Below, piece after piece: positions 1 through 11,900 of a stretch of 64,000 nt of DNA. The translations under genes were made by a program, and so were the position numbers. The notes below the pieces were generated by a model. That model did no database searches and was not told where the DNA came from. It saw nothing but the letters and a program-made list of their open reading frames with translations. Where the stretch lies: the NCBI GenBank assembly GCA_914767715.1, contig OU612065.1:34968001-35032000 (forward strand). The letters run 5' to 3'. How positions within the stretch are numbered: the first letter of the stretch is position 1; each line of letters begins with the position of its first letter. The DNA comes from Membranipora membranacea (Eukaryota; Bryozoa; Gymnolaemata; Cheilostomatida; Membraniporidae).

Positions 1-1
1 G

Positions 2-436
2 CCCCTTCATATCCCACCTTCCCCAAACAACCCCCGTCGTCATCTAGACTACCCCGATCACACCCCTTCATCCCATGCACACCACCACGTTGGGGGGCAT
101 CTAGCTCCACCCCATCATCATAACTCTGATCTGCCACTACAACGACATAATACCGCTCCAGCCGGACACAGACATTCTACTAACCATTCACCTCAGCATC
201 ACCATCGTCATCGTCATGACAACCACAGCTCTACTGCTGCTGCGGGTGGTCACCATCACCCCGCAATGTATGCATACAATGATCACAGGCTAAGGACTAT
301 GCACGCGACACCTTCTAATTATGGTGACAATTCACAATATCACGAACAATTCGAGATGCAAGATACAGGGTTCGGCCAAGGAGGATACCATGATTACGAA
401 TATGAGCAGCGACACAGGGGTAGTATAGCCATATAA
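2..436 (+). CDS. C-terminal part of an unidentified histidine-rich protein (5' end outside the window)
   Basis: A frame is open from the left edge to a TAA at 434-436, giving 144 residues with no start codon, so this is the last exon or part of it. The segment is unusually rich in histidine (about 29 of 144), with several HHH runs and an RHRH stretch, plus Pro, Ser and Asn. It then changes to a Tyr/Gln/Gly/Glu-rich tail ending GSIAI. The last residues fit a class II PDZ ligand (hydrophobic at the last and third-last positions), so a membrane receptor, channel or adhesion protein tail is conceivable, but that is inference only. Low-complexity histidine tracts occur in many unrelated proteins and I do not recognise the family. 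That it is coding rests on the long open frame, its sharp compositional pattern and the loss of coding character after the stop. Confidence 0.6.
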   Translation, partial: PLHIPPSPNNPRRHLDYPDHTPSSHAHHHVGGHLAPPHHHNSDLPLQRHNTAPAGHRHSTNHSPQHHHRHRHDNHSSTAAAGGHHHPAMYAYNDHRLRTMHATPSNYGDNSQYHEQFEMQDTGFGQGGYHDYEYEQRHRGSIAI

Positions 437-3145
437 GGCTGTACTACCTACTACTGTCCAACTAGAAATTTATGAAATATTTTTGTAGCCTGGGTTCATG
501 GTCCAATATCTTCTCATGGTATTTTCTTTATCTTGATAGGGGGCATGATCTCAGGCTATGATCACCTCCGTGTCTTATTTTCTATATTTTTTTTCGCCCC
601 TTCCCACTTTTTCCGGACCTGACTAAACTATGTATTTTCATAGCTACAGTTATTTGAAACTATGAAATTTACAGTGTCTCGGTCTTGAAAGCTTCTCTTC
701 CCCCATGATGTTCTCTAGTTTTAACGTTCTTCCAAGAGAAAGGGTGATCTGGCCTTATTCAGTGGAACCAAAATGAGATTCATTTCAAAAGCTTCCTGAT
801 TAAAAATGAGTCACCTACAGTCAGCAACAGCAATATTCTCCAAACCATTGTTACCCCTGTTATAAATAAGAATTTTTCGATGTTATTAATGAGTATTACA
901 ACTTATTATCTTCACTATAACCGAGTCAAACCCCTTCATGTGCTGAGCCCCCCTGCTATCCACCCCTAGTCACAAAGCCAGAAGTTGTTTCTACCCAAAT
1001 ATACTCCTCCGTATATTTGGCGCTTATGGATTGAAGTAACCCAATGCTAATTTTCTCATTCTATGATGAATATACTTTTGTTCAGATCTGATGTGCAATT
1101 TTGTGTCCTGAAAACATTTCATATCATACTAACCAACCCAAGCCTATTTTCGTAAACAGCTTATGTAAAACTTTTTATGGCATCTATGTCATGGATGTTA
1201 CAAATGTGCGTTGCATCATCAATAATACCAATTATTATGGTTATGTACAATCACAACTTTATTTTTCTCTTTATTTTTTTGACAAATCATATATTTGTTT
1301 AATGTTAATGGGAATTGTTTCTCTTGCTTATCTATTTTGCTATAAAGATGCATGTTTTTATGAAGTTTAACGATTATGTTGCAATGATTTATCTTTGTAA
1401 TTACCTACTAACTCCTTATAACAATAAATCTCTGATGGTGGCCCTTGATGATAAACTCCTATTTCCTTTCTATGAACTGACTCTTTTTACATCACATGCA
1501 CAGTCATAATGTCTTTGAAACCTGGAGCCCTGGGTGAACTCCGAGGGACTTGAATGGTCAACTGCATCAAGGATTTGTCCCAAACTTCCTGACTGCATGT
1601 ACACAGTTGAATAGCACTCCCTTGTATATAATTGTACTGCTATGTTATTTTATAGTTCCTAAGGAAAGGCAGCTAGAAGCTAGACAACTCTTGAAAGGAC
1701 TACATTTTTCAGCATTATTGTCCAGAATTTTAGGTACACATCAACAACACTGAAAACATGCAACCTGTCAAGCTGAGCTTCAAAAAAAAGAAAAAATCTT
1801 TAGATTTCCAAAATTGGAATGTCATATCAGGCCTGTCTCTATAAAAAAAATTGAAATGTAAGACTAATATGCTATCCTAAATGCTAAATACTAAATGCTA
1901 CAGCTAAATTCAATGCATGATGTGTTGAATTTGAAGAGGACACATCACCTGCACATTTTTCTACTGTCATGTATTTAAATTTTCCTTTCCTTTTCTCTCC
2001 TCTCCTAAACTTTGGCCAAAAGTCACCCTGCTATTTTTTAATTTCTATCATTCCATGCTCAAATTAAGAGTTGTCCTCTCCTTTTATCATAAACTTGCCA
2101 AACAAAAGTGACCTAGCTTACCGTGAAATACATTGTCAAGAATATCACTGTGTGAAGCCCTCACCTGCCAGCTTCGATAATATCACACCTCATGATACAG
2201 CAATGATATCCACCTGAACTGCACAAACTCTTTCAAGGTACAAAAATACCTTTAGGTGACGGAAACCTTCTTGGTAGAGTTGATTGTTAAAGTTTAAAGC
2301 AAATAGAAAAAGTAAAAATTGGAATGTAAAAATAACCAACCTGCATCTTCCGGGTGAGAAGGTGAAGTGTCTTGGTGGCCATTACTGCACTGATTATCTA
2401 CATGTCCAAGCACGGTGGTATGCTGCCACGTCAAATTGGTGCATCCAGCTGTCAAAGTATATTCGGTTTAGTGCATCAAATTCAACCGACACAATCTTCA
2501 CTTTTGAGACTTCATTTTTTGCAGTCGACAGCAAGAACTTAAAACTCACTATTCTTCTCATTTTGCTAAACTCGATAACCTCTGCGTATTCCTCAGCTGC
2601 AATCCTATTATATCCTCAAAGCTAAGAAAAGCAAATTCATTACTGTCTGAAAACAGGCTGAACCCCTTGTCACACCAGATGACTTATAGATATTTAATCT
2701 TATCCGTCTCAGTTGAGGTGTGCAGGTATACTTCTGCCTTCTGGAGCCCAGCCCTGAATGAACTAATGCAGTTCTCCTTCTCAGTACACTGCAGATATGT
2801 CTTGAGCAGACTACCCTAGACATTTGAATATTAGGTGCACACAGTAAACAGTCAGTAAGCAAGCTTTACCAGCACAGCAGCAACTGGAGGTCTACCGAGG
2901 ATTGGAACAGTATAAACAGGATGAGCATTGACATGCAGGAGGGACTTCCTCATGCTAATGTGACCAGCCATGGGAGTTTTTTAGGAGTAAAGGTCTCAAA
3001 ACAGAACTTGGTTCTCATATTTGTAGTTGAGAATGACTTGTATTTTGCATTGGAATTGAAAAGTATCTTATAATGTTGATGTCATTGCAGTTTGAGATAA
3101 TTTTCTAGCTCGTCCAATGGCGCGATATTGAGCTACTTCTCTGTC
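437..3145. other. 3' UTR and intergenic sequence, no gene seen
   Basis: Downstream of the histidine-rich terminus the DNA becomes AT-rich with stops in all frames. An AATAAA at 1423-1428 on the + strand could be the polyadenylation signal of the gene ending at 436, which would give a 3' UTR of about 1 kb. The short open frames here have no family resemblance, no splice-site support and biased low-complexity composition. Confidence 0.4.
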
Positions 3146-3212
3146 GACCCTCCCTGTGTCAACAGGGAGTTTGGGATGTATCAAACTCCCTGGTATCAAT
3201 AGGGAGGGTGTC
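3146..3212. repeat. Imperfect palindrome built from GGGAGTTTG/CAAACTCCC units
   Basis: The left arm (3146-3173) and right arm (3182-3212) are reverse complements with a few mismatches around a spacer of about 8 nt. Each arm itself contains a smaller CTCCCT...AGGGAG hairpin, so the region can fold as one long stem or as two short ones. The same AACTCCCTG motif recurs at about 3329. It could be the core of a small foldback element; no function is implied. Confidence 0.6.
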
Positions 3213-3375
3213 AACAGCATTGTAAGTTGTAAGACGTGGAGTTGCGTTCTTAATTGACTGGTGCCGACAACTTCTACTTATTAGATTGACCTTTCAGCTT
3301 TCTTATGTAATAACCGCCCCAACTCCCTGTGCATACAGCTGCGTACCAATAGATATGTTGATGTTTGCAGAGTTA

Positions 3376-3760
3376 TTAAAGGGCAACCAAGGTTTCAAAC
3401 ATGTTCTCATTGATTGATAGCAGATTGCACCTTCTGCATATAGGGAAACAGGGAAAAAGACCAAATCTAATTCGGATGATTATTCAGCCACAGTTATTGG
3501 GAAACATTTCATCCATCAGGTACTCAAACTCAGCTAAAATAGAATACCACAGAGCAGTTTCCTGTTCCTGCTATTATTTAGCCTGCACTCTATCATCATA
3601 ACAGCAATGTCTTGGAACCTCCCCTAAATTGAAGTGTTACCCAGCTTAGAGCCAGCAACTACTTTGAGTTTTGCGTCGCGTAATGCACAAAGCTGATGCT
3701 GCCTAGCACATAATTTACTACCCATTAATGCATCGCTGCGAAACCTTGGTTGCCCTTTAA
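3376..3760. mobile_element. MITE-like element with 21-bp perfect terminal inverted repeats
   Basis: The 21 bases at 3376-3396 (beginning TTAAAGGGCAACC) are the exact reverse complement of 3740-3760. The 385-bp interior has no convincing coding capacity. The boundaries read TTA-TTAAAGGG on the left and CCCTTTAA-TTA on the right. They can be parsed as a TTAA target duplication (piggyBac type) or as a TTA duplication (PIF/Harbinger type). A non-autonomous DNA transposon is the simplest reading. Confidence 0.75.
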
Positions 3761-4060
3761 TTAGAGCAGCAATCTTATTACAGTGGCATCAAAGCTTACA
3801 AACATAATTGAGGAAGGTGATTAAGTTTTACTCTTATAATATATTTTTGGGTAACAATTACCCATGTCGACAACATGAATCAAATAAAAATCAACAATAA
3901 CAACATTGTAAATAAATATACTCTGATGAAATGTTGGATATATATTATATTACAATAATTATTATGACTTTGAGCGAAAACAAAACAAGAAACACTTTCG
4001 TTAATCTCATATTGACTGGTTGATGACTACAAAAAAGGAAGTATTGCAAAAATTGGGCGT

Positions 4061-6342
4061 TTAAAAATGAATATATTGGCTTTCCATCCTGGCTAGCTTC
4101 ATCTTCTCATCCAGGTTGGATGTAGAGAGACAAAGCTTTCGGACTTTATTCTCTAGAACTTCAGATTTGACAGATGACATGGAGGTAAACATACTCTCGG
4201 TCAAAGAACAACTACTGACCAGGCTCGGCCTAATGGATGATTTAGAGTTTGTTGAGGCTGGTGATGAAGCCTTACAGCTGCCACTTAGATTGAGGCTTGC
4301 TTTAAAGTCTTGCAATGATGGAGGAGAAAGACCTCCAGTAACATTAGTACTGCAGGTAACGGCCTCGTTGTTCTTAACAGATAAGTCACTACTCGATGAT
4401 GCCCTAGAGTCTGTGAAATCAGACTCGTCGTCAGCCATGTTAAGTTCACTGCTGCCGTATGCTGACTTATAACCTTCCGAAGGTGACCTCAGCACAAGGC
4501 CGCTGTCGTCTTCAGGTGTAGCTGTATTAGTACTGGATAATGAATCGTCACTTCCTGTAGTATGGTTGTAGTATTTATATATGCTGCCGATACCGCAGGT
4601 GCTGTCAGCAGCGTTAGGTACATTAGCCGCTTCTTGTTCTGCGATTGCACACTGAGCCCTCATTATCTCCTCAACCTGAGAAATATAAAATAAATATTGT
4701 ATCAAGAATCTGCGTAACATATCTTGGCATATTCCATAACCCCTTATTATACATGGAAGCTATAAAGATGATGAGAAGGGCTAATTAATTTGAATAGCCT
4801 ACTTCTAATATGGGCCTTCTGATGTCAGCTAACTAATGCAGCAAAGTTTGGATTAGGATTACTTCTTAGATCTACTACATCGGAATACTGCTATAAGTGC
4901 AAAGCAAAACAACCCTGCTGAGTGCCAATATCTTGGCACAGGATGGGAATTGAAGTCAGACACCTTTGAATCACTCAAACTATCTTGGCACCTCGTTTTA
5001 TCCATCAAAGTAGCACTTTCAATGAATCCATTGCAATCATATAAGTGTATGACATCTGAGTGTTTGATTAAAAGTAGATTCGGGCATCAAAATATTCCAT
5101 AGATCTATTATTTGTATACGTGATGAAAGTCTTATCACAAATTAAAATCCCCCAATGTTTATAATCTTTGTAACTGGTATACATTATATCCATTTAAAAC
5201 AGAAGCCATAGAGGTAGACATCTTATACGCTTCAAGCTACCTGTGATGTCACTGACATTGCAGCTTTTAGAAAATTGAAACCCCTTGAATAATGATTATT
5301 AAGCTCTAGGCAGAGTGACATTTTTGACAAGAGGAAATCAAAGCATAGCAATCACAAGCAGTGGCACGTTATAAGAAAGGGAGATGTGTTGCTATAATTA
5401 TGATATTATTGACACAAGGCCTCAGGCTCTTCTCGCTATATTACTTCTCAACTCAAACAAACATTCCCATCAATAAGCGGATTCAGTGAGACAATATTGA
5501 TACTAAAACTCACCTCTGAGAAGAATCTTGACAGCCTTGGGTTCTCTCGTCGCGTCTTGCTGCTATTATGGCGTTGTGTCATCTGTCTGCTTTCTAAAGG
5601 CAGCGGTAGCCAGGGGTTAGTTTTAATTCTGCTGCGTCGCCATTTGTCGCACGGCTGGGACGATGTTGTTTTAGGTTTTGTATTGTCCTCGTATATTGAC
5701 TGGGTCATGCTAAGTGGTAGTGAGCTATAGTGCATCTCTTGCGAGAGCTGTTGTCTTTGTTGATGAGATTGTATATTAGATGGCAGCGAGTGATAGTTCC
5801 AGTAGCATTGACAGTCAGTACATTGCATATTACATAAGTCACAAAAGGTTGGGTTTGTAAGATCTACCGCTACGAGATTATCCTTGATGGCGACTAGAGT
5901 TTGCTTGTCTTCACTTTGACTGTGTAGAGATTCATAGCTTGTGGTGTAATCTTGCAGACTACTGTCGTATAAGTTAGTTTGTGATGAAAAGTCTCTCCTC
6001 TCTGCTCTGACAGGTGAGACATCAGTTTGACAGTCTTTGCTTTTTTGGCAGGTTGATGGCAAGTGGTTGACGAGGCTTTGCGTCATGTCATTTCTAGTAA
6101 CTGCTCTGCTACTCCGCTTCAGCTTCAAAAGGCCGTCACCGTTGTTAACTAGATATATATCGTCTTTAGTGACAGCGGTCTCTGGGTCGAAATCCTCGAA
6201 GCTTTCGTTGAGTTTACCTTGTGAGTGTTTGGTGCTGTTGCCGACTTTAGACACCATTCGTTTGAGTTTCTTGGTACTGAGATACTGTTTTAGCTTCATG
6301 TTGAGTATTCGAGTGTGTCTGCTTTGCTATTTCTGTTCAGAA
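4061..6342 (-). CDS. Two-exon gene for an unrecognised 466-aa Ser/Thr-rich protein
   Basis: Exon 1 runs from 6342 (acceptor after a pyrimidine-rich tract ending TTTCCAG) to 5514, with the start ATG at 6299 and an in-frame TAG just upstream inside the exon, which supports this start. It ends TCAGAG before GTGAGT. Exon 2 runs from 4675 (acceptor CTCAG) to the TAA at 4061-4063. The junction is phase 0 (FFSE then VEEIMR). CDS segments are 5514-6299 and 4061-4675, 262 + 204 aa. The N-terminus is basic (MKLKQYLSTKKLKRMV). A Cys cluster (CDLCNMQCTDCQC) lies near residues 155-167, the middle is rich in Ser, Gln and Thr, and the C-terminus may form a short coiled coil. Most of the chain looks disordered. 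A non-coding 5' exon must lie upstream. I cannot assign a family; adaptor or scaffold roles would be guesses. Confidence 0.7.
4676..5513 (-). other. Intron of the 466-aa gene
   Basis: This 838-bp intron is bounded by GTGAGT and CTCAG on the minus strand and keeps the frame in phase 0. It is AT-rich and I see no coding content or recognisable repeat in it. Confidence 0.6.
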
Positions 6343-7552
6343 CTGGAAACAGAAAATAAAGCAAATCAATTCCTGTTACTTATCACAATACAAGAGTAAT
6401 TGCAGGCGTACAATAGGGCCATTGATAGGAGCTACTACCTGTCTGCTATTAATTGGATTCGGGCAGCGTTTTATGGCAGCGATTTACATCAGCGCTGAGA
6501 TAATTGGACACAAATGTAATGTCAGGTAGCTGAATAAAAAAATATGGCCCCTCGATGAATAGAAATAATTTTGATTTCATTGACTGAGCCTGCTTATTGC
6601 CAATAAAACAAACCGTAATAAGTCATCATCTTTGGACTTGTTGCAATTATCAAAAAACCTACCTGTAAATTGACTATCAGAATATATAACAAAATTCAGG
6701 ATACACAAATCTATCTGGAGCAAGCTTTAACCTCAACAATCGCTACTTCTAAACTGACACCAAAAATGTTAAAGAAGCTTTAATAAAGTAAGCCAGGTAA
6801 AGTAATTTGACAACTTACCTGTGTATAACCAGTGAAAGATAGGTGTAATGTCTATATGATGATATCCTCTAGGTGATTAAAAATCTATTACATCCGTGTC
6901 AGTCATTTATATTTGGTGAAAATAATAACAAATTGTATATCCGATAACTATTAGAACTGAATGGTTCCCAGCGTTTAGCTAATGGATCTGTGGTTTTCTT
7001 GTTTTCCACCAGGACTAAACTTCGTCCGACGTTATGCACTTGAATTTCACTATCTAACTGTGGCTAGAAACAGAATGTATCTTGTATTTATAAACACTAC
7101 TATTTCATTGAAAAGACAAATTGATTGGAGCAATATGATTGGCCAATCAGGAGGCACAGTATATTATTATTATGACTGACATACTGGCTTTCACCAATAA
7201 TAATCATCGGCCATTCATAACCACCGCTAAATCTGATAATTTAGTGGCATGATCATATTTTGCCAACACAAAACGAGGACAGATAAATAGAATAATTACA
7301 TTATTCTTGCCTTAATTCTGCAATACTGTCCTAATTGACTAGCGTTAGTATAATTGGTACCCTAACTACTGAATAAATGATTCTTTATGTGCGATTTATT
7401 TACATTATTTGTCACACCTAAGTCTAGCCGTTCTTTGCAAACTTTCACCTCACTGCCTATCTATGCAGCATGCACACAAAGGCACATCTGCTCCTGGATC
7501 AAATTGAGCAGAAGTAAAACATGTATTTTCTCTTGGACAAATGGTTTTATCC

Positions 7553-7570
7553 GGGGGGGGGGGGGGGGGG
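7553..7570. repeat. Poly(G) tract of 18
   Basis: An uninterrupted run of 18 G follows TTTTATCC. It is a simple homopolymer, likely length-variable and prone to sequencing error. It creates spurious polyglycine and polyproline frames on the two strands. Confidence 0.95.
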
Positions 7571-8927
7571 TTTATTTTGCTAAGCAGGTGATTTGCTAGC
7601 ATTAATAACAGACTATACATTTGCCTACTCAAATTTCTATCTCGATGACTGCCCTGAACTTAACAAGAAGAGACAGGCCGGGATTGGGACAGGGAAGCTC
7701 AAGACCAACAGCAGTATTTGATTTTCACTTTCAACAAAGTTAAATCTAATCTTGTAAATCACAATTATTCCGCCCCACCATGTTGGATGGTGACACTCAA
7801 GCAGTAGGACAAAGACCCAAATGAGGGGAAGGAAGTTTGACTGAACTTAAATTTCGGGTGGATATTTTTTCTGTCATGCAACTTCCAAGCATGATCAAGA
7901 TTGAAATGAGTCAATGTCAATGTTGAGTAGGTTCACTTGCCCTGGACCAAAAACCACCAAGTCATCGAATCCCTTTGAGCGACATTACCTCATGTCCTTG
8001 AGCCCTGACAGCCAGGGTAACCATTAACCAAACCAGCTTCTTTATGACTCATAAAGCCAAAACCCCAGCAGCAACATTGATTTGCGATAGTAGCCTAACT
8101 TATTATTACATACTTTTAAGTGGTTTTAATTTTCAAAGGTTGGCACGGCTTAAGAGGGGGTGGCATATAAATCCTTTCGACGGAACATTCCGAATGATTC
8201 ACTCTAATAAAAGTCGATCATAAACATATCAGATTGTATTATAACTCTGACTACACCGATATAATTATAAGGAGATTACTTTATCACAGTTCTGCTGATG
8301 CTGTTCCGGGATTTTGTTTGAGCGCATGCCAGCAATCAGCTTATCTTGGCAATGATTGCTCAAAAATTCATCTATGAATTGACTATCGTAGGTATTATAT
8401 ACCTGCTATATGGCATCAACATGTCAGCGCTTATGAATATTGATGAAAATCGCTCGCTGCTCAGTGCTAGTTCGTAGCATCGGTTGTTGTCTACATATTC
8501 ACATTTCCGCTGTACAACTTAGAAACGTACAAGTGGGACTATAGCTCTTATATGAGTGTGAATGATATTTGAGAACGTTGTTATTAAAATCAATAGTTTT
8601 TACAAACAACAGCTTGTAAGAGAGATGAAATCAGCTGCCTCCTGCACTTCGCTGCCGCATCGGTCAGCGTAGGTAAGATGAGTCATAGCATGATTACTCA
8701 TAAATCAGTGTACAGGGAGCAGGAGTGGTGATTAGGAATCGATATCTCAAACAATTCAATAATATTAATCATATTATTATTTTAGTCACAGCATGCTGTT
8801 AAATTACTGCCTGGATGATAATCACTTTAAAACAGCAAGCCTTTACTAAGTGCAATGCTGGAATAGAAACTGCAGGGCTATTGTGTTGTTTTCTGTGATT
8901 TCAGACCTCCGGCAAAGAGTTACAACC

Positions 8928-8950
8928 AGAGACTATAGCTAATAGTCTCT
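8928..8950. repeat. Short palindrome AGAGACTAT...ATAGTCTCT
   Basis: Perfect 9-bp arms flank a 5-nt spacer. Related palindromes built on the same AGAGACTATAG core occur near 35.82 kb and 55.20 kb, so this may be the relic of a dispersed foldback element. Confidence 0.6.
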
Positions 8951-11900
8951 GTCACAACTACATCAGCAAAACCCAAACATCATCTTCTGTTTACATTATA
9001 TCAAACTGTTACCCAGACCAAACCAAAGCAGATGCCTAATATATGTGTCCCTCCTCAACCAGATCTTCAGCTCTAAATTAAATTACAGCCCAAGTATCAA
9101 TTTGCATACATAACCAAGGATAAACCTTGTCTAACACCTGCAGTCCCAGGCTTACGTTGCTTTTGATCGTCTTTCAAAAACCCCTCAACTAATCTTGGAA
9201 CTGAGAGACAATTCAATATTCAGTAATTACTTTGAATATCCCATAAGAATATGTCATTACTGGATGATTACTGTAACAATATCATTGAAAGCAAGGGGGA
9301 CTAATCCAATGATATTTTTACAATTATCCCAATTAGGTTAGTAATTAGCACACCTGCTAGCTCATTGACAACCATAACAGTCCTCAAATGTGTAAAAATT
9401 ATCACAGTTAGTCAATGTACTGGACACAAGCCAATCCAAATAGTTATGTTGGTGATGTGATGTTGTTTTTCGAGACCTGGCTGACTTAATGTATTGAACA
9501 CCCATTTCATGAATCAACAACCTTTGTTGCAAAGAAAGATTTAAAAATAAGTCAAAAGTGCTAAATCGTTGAATCTGAGCTATGCCCCATATTGCACAAA
9601 CATATTCCCTAAAGAGTTTCGAGTATCTATACACAAGTTGCTGGTGTTTTGTGTTTGTTAATTAACCTTTTACGCCTGATTTAATCTTTTCTGCACGAAT
9701 AATCCAAAATCCTTATTAAGCTCGGGATGTGGGCCCAAAGCTGATTATCGATCTCGAGACTGTCTGAGAAGCGCTTGCGTAATCTACGTGTGAAATGGAT
9801 GCTCAATGTTTGTTTTGGTAAACATCCCGTTACTTCCGGGGGAAAACACCGAGAAGGTTTGTTCAGAATTATTGAGATTATCTCCCCTGGATACCACCCA
9901 TATCTGCACTTGGCAACATTATAATTGACAAGGTCACAGCTTGGTCAGATTGCACCAAATGGTTAGCAAATTATCTCGACCACATTGGGAATTAAATAGT
10001 AGGTTTCATCCACATATTATTTTTTTGTTGATAGTCAAGGGAACATTTGAAAACATCAATATTATGATAATCAGGCGTTTTGCATACCTATAATCACGGA
10101 ATTTACAGTCAAAACAAGTCGCACTTGTCTTATGTTTAGGATTAGCATGCTGAACAAAACCAATAAAGCAAATCACCAAAACATATGCACATTTTTAAAG
10201 TTTTTTTTAGACACCTGCGCATACAGAGCTTCAGCTGTTAGTGTTGTTTAATGGGAGGTGTATCTTGGCCGAGTGACAGGAAGATGATTGATTTTAACCA
10301 ACACAGGAGCCATCGCTGAACAATCAAAGAAACAATGACGGCAAAATAGTGTAGCAATAGACACCAGGGACATTAATATTGGGGATAAAGGAAAATATGA
10401 CGATCAACAAGACTCTCTGTTTTTTCTTGAAATCTGAAAAACAACTTCACAGACGCAGCAAAACATATCCTATTATGTGAGGCGAGAGTTGTGAAAGTTT
10501 TGTTGTAATCTTTGAAATGTTTCAGTGGTTTTTTGATGTAAGCACTGAAAATTGTGGTGACTGGGGCACACAGGATGCACCATTCTAAGGTGGTCATTGA
10601 AAAGGGTCTGTAGGGTTTACAAAGAGCCCTGGGGTGCAGGCTAGCTATTGCCCACAGATACGAGCGCCAACCACCCATTTCTTCAATCACTAAGCAATAT
10701 CATGACTAGCAACTCCAAGAAACAGTTAGCCCAAGTCATCGACCCTCCAAATTGGTGTTAACTTGTTGAGTAAATTGGCAATTAGTCACACCTGTAAGGG
10801 GTGCATTGCTATTCAGCATGATGGCATCAACCTGCTAATTTGAAGACAATATCCGCACTAATGAGGCGCTTGACTTGAGTAGAGAGATCATCCTGCAAAG
10901 TACAGTAACCAACCTGTAAACTCTGGTGTATGCAGGACCTGGATAAACAGTAGAACGAGCCTGATTTAAAAAGACTTTGAGCCTAAAGACTGTGCATCCG
11001 GGGATGTTGGATAGGGGCAAGGGTATAATGGGGGCGCAAACTGTGCATCTGGCACTGTTATTAAGGCGAACAGATAAACAAAACAACATGTCTGTGCTCC
11101 ATAAAATTTTAGGAAGTAAAAAGAAAACCACCTACGTCAATTTTCCATTCTCAGACATACCAGTTTGATTAAAATGACGTAAGAGAGTCGGTAATTTATC
11201 ATTCTCAACAGATTTCAAAGTGCAGTCTGAGCCACAAGGGAGGGGGAGTTTATTAAGTCTGAGCCATGATAGGGGGAGTTCATTAGGTCTAAGCCCCAGG
11301 GGCTTGCCTGTCACAAGCTCGATGGAGCTGGGGATGTTTTTCTAACTGCTATGTTTGTTTCAATTACTCATATCTCAAGCCAGCGATGATACATAGATAA
11401 TCCTCTATGTACACAGATAGGATTAGAGCTCATTATAAACTGACAGCGCTTGGTGAGACTAAAGTGCAGACTGTTAGGAAGCTGATCCATGTCCTGTACT
11501 GAGCGTTAATTGAATTCCTGAGATAGTGATATCAGCTGATGATCTTATTATATGAATGAATATCTTGTGATAAAATACAAGACTACATATTTTATGAATT
11601 AACATTTTGGCAACTGTACAGCTTACGAACTGAATGGCAGTAGGCATGGAGCACATCTGCTAGGAGACGCTTGATAAAAATTAGACTTTAGTCTAGACCT
11701 TGTAACTTTGCAAGCTGGATAGACATCCAACTCAAAGTCAACCGCTATCTTTGTCTTTAGTAAACACCAAACAGTAGAGTAAGGTAAAGTCACAATTATG
11801 AATGAATTTCCCGAATTAGGCGACAAATACTTTGAGATAAGCTCAAATTACTCTAACCACTTTCTATTATTTTTAATGGACTGTGATCATTGCCGTATTT

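Noticed and set aside
4116-4472. 118-codon plus-strand frame
   Set aside because: It is the antisense shadow of exon 2 of the 466-aa gene, which has splice-consistent support.
10373-10690. 105-codon minus-strand frame
   Set aside because: An isolated frame in non-coding DNA with no motif, paired splice sites or neighbouring exons.
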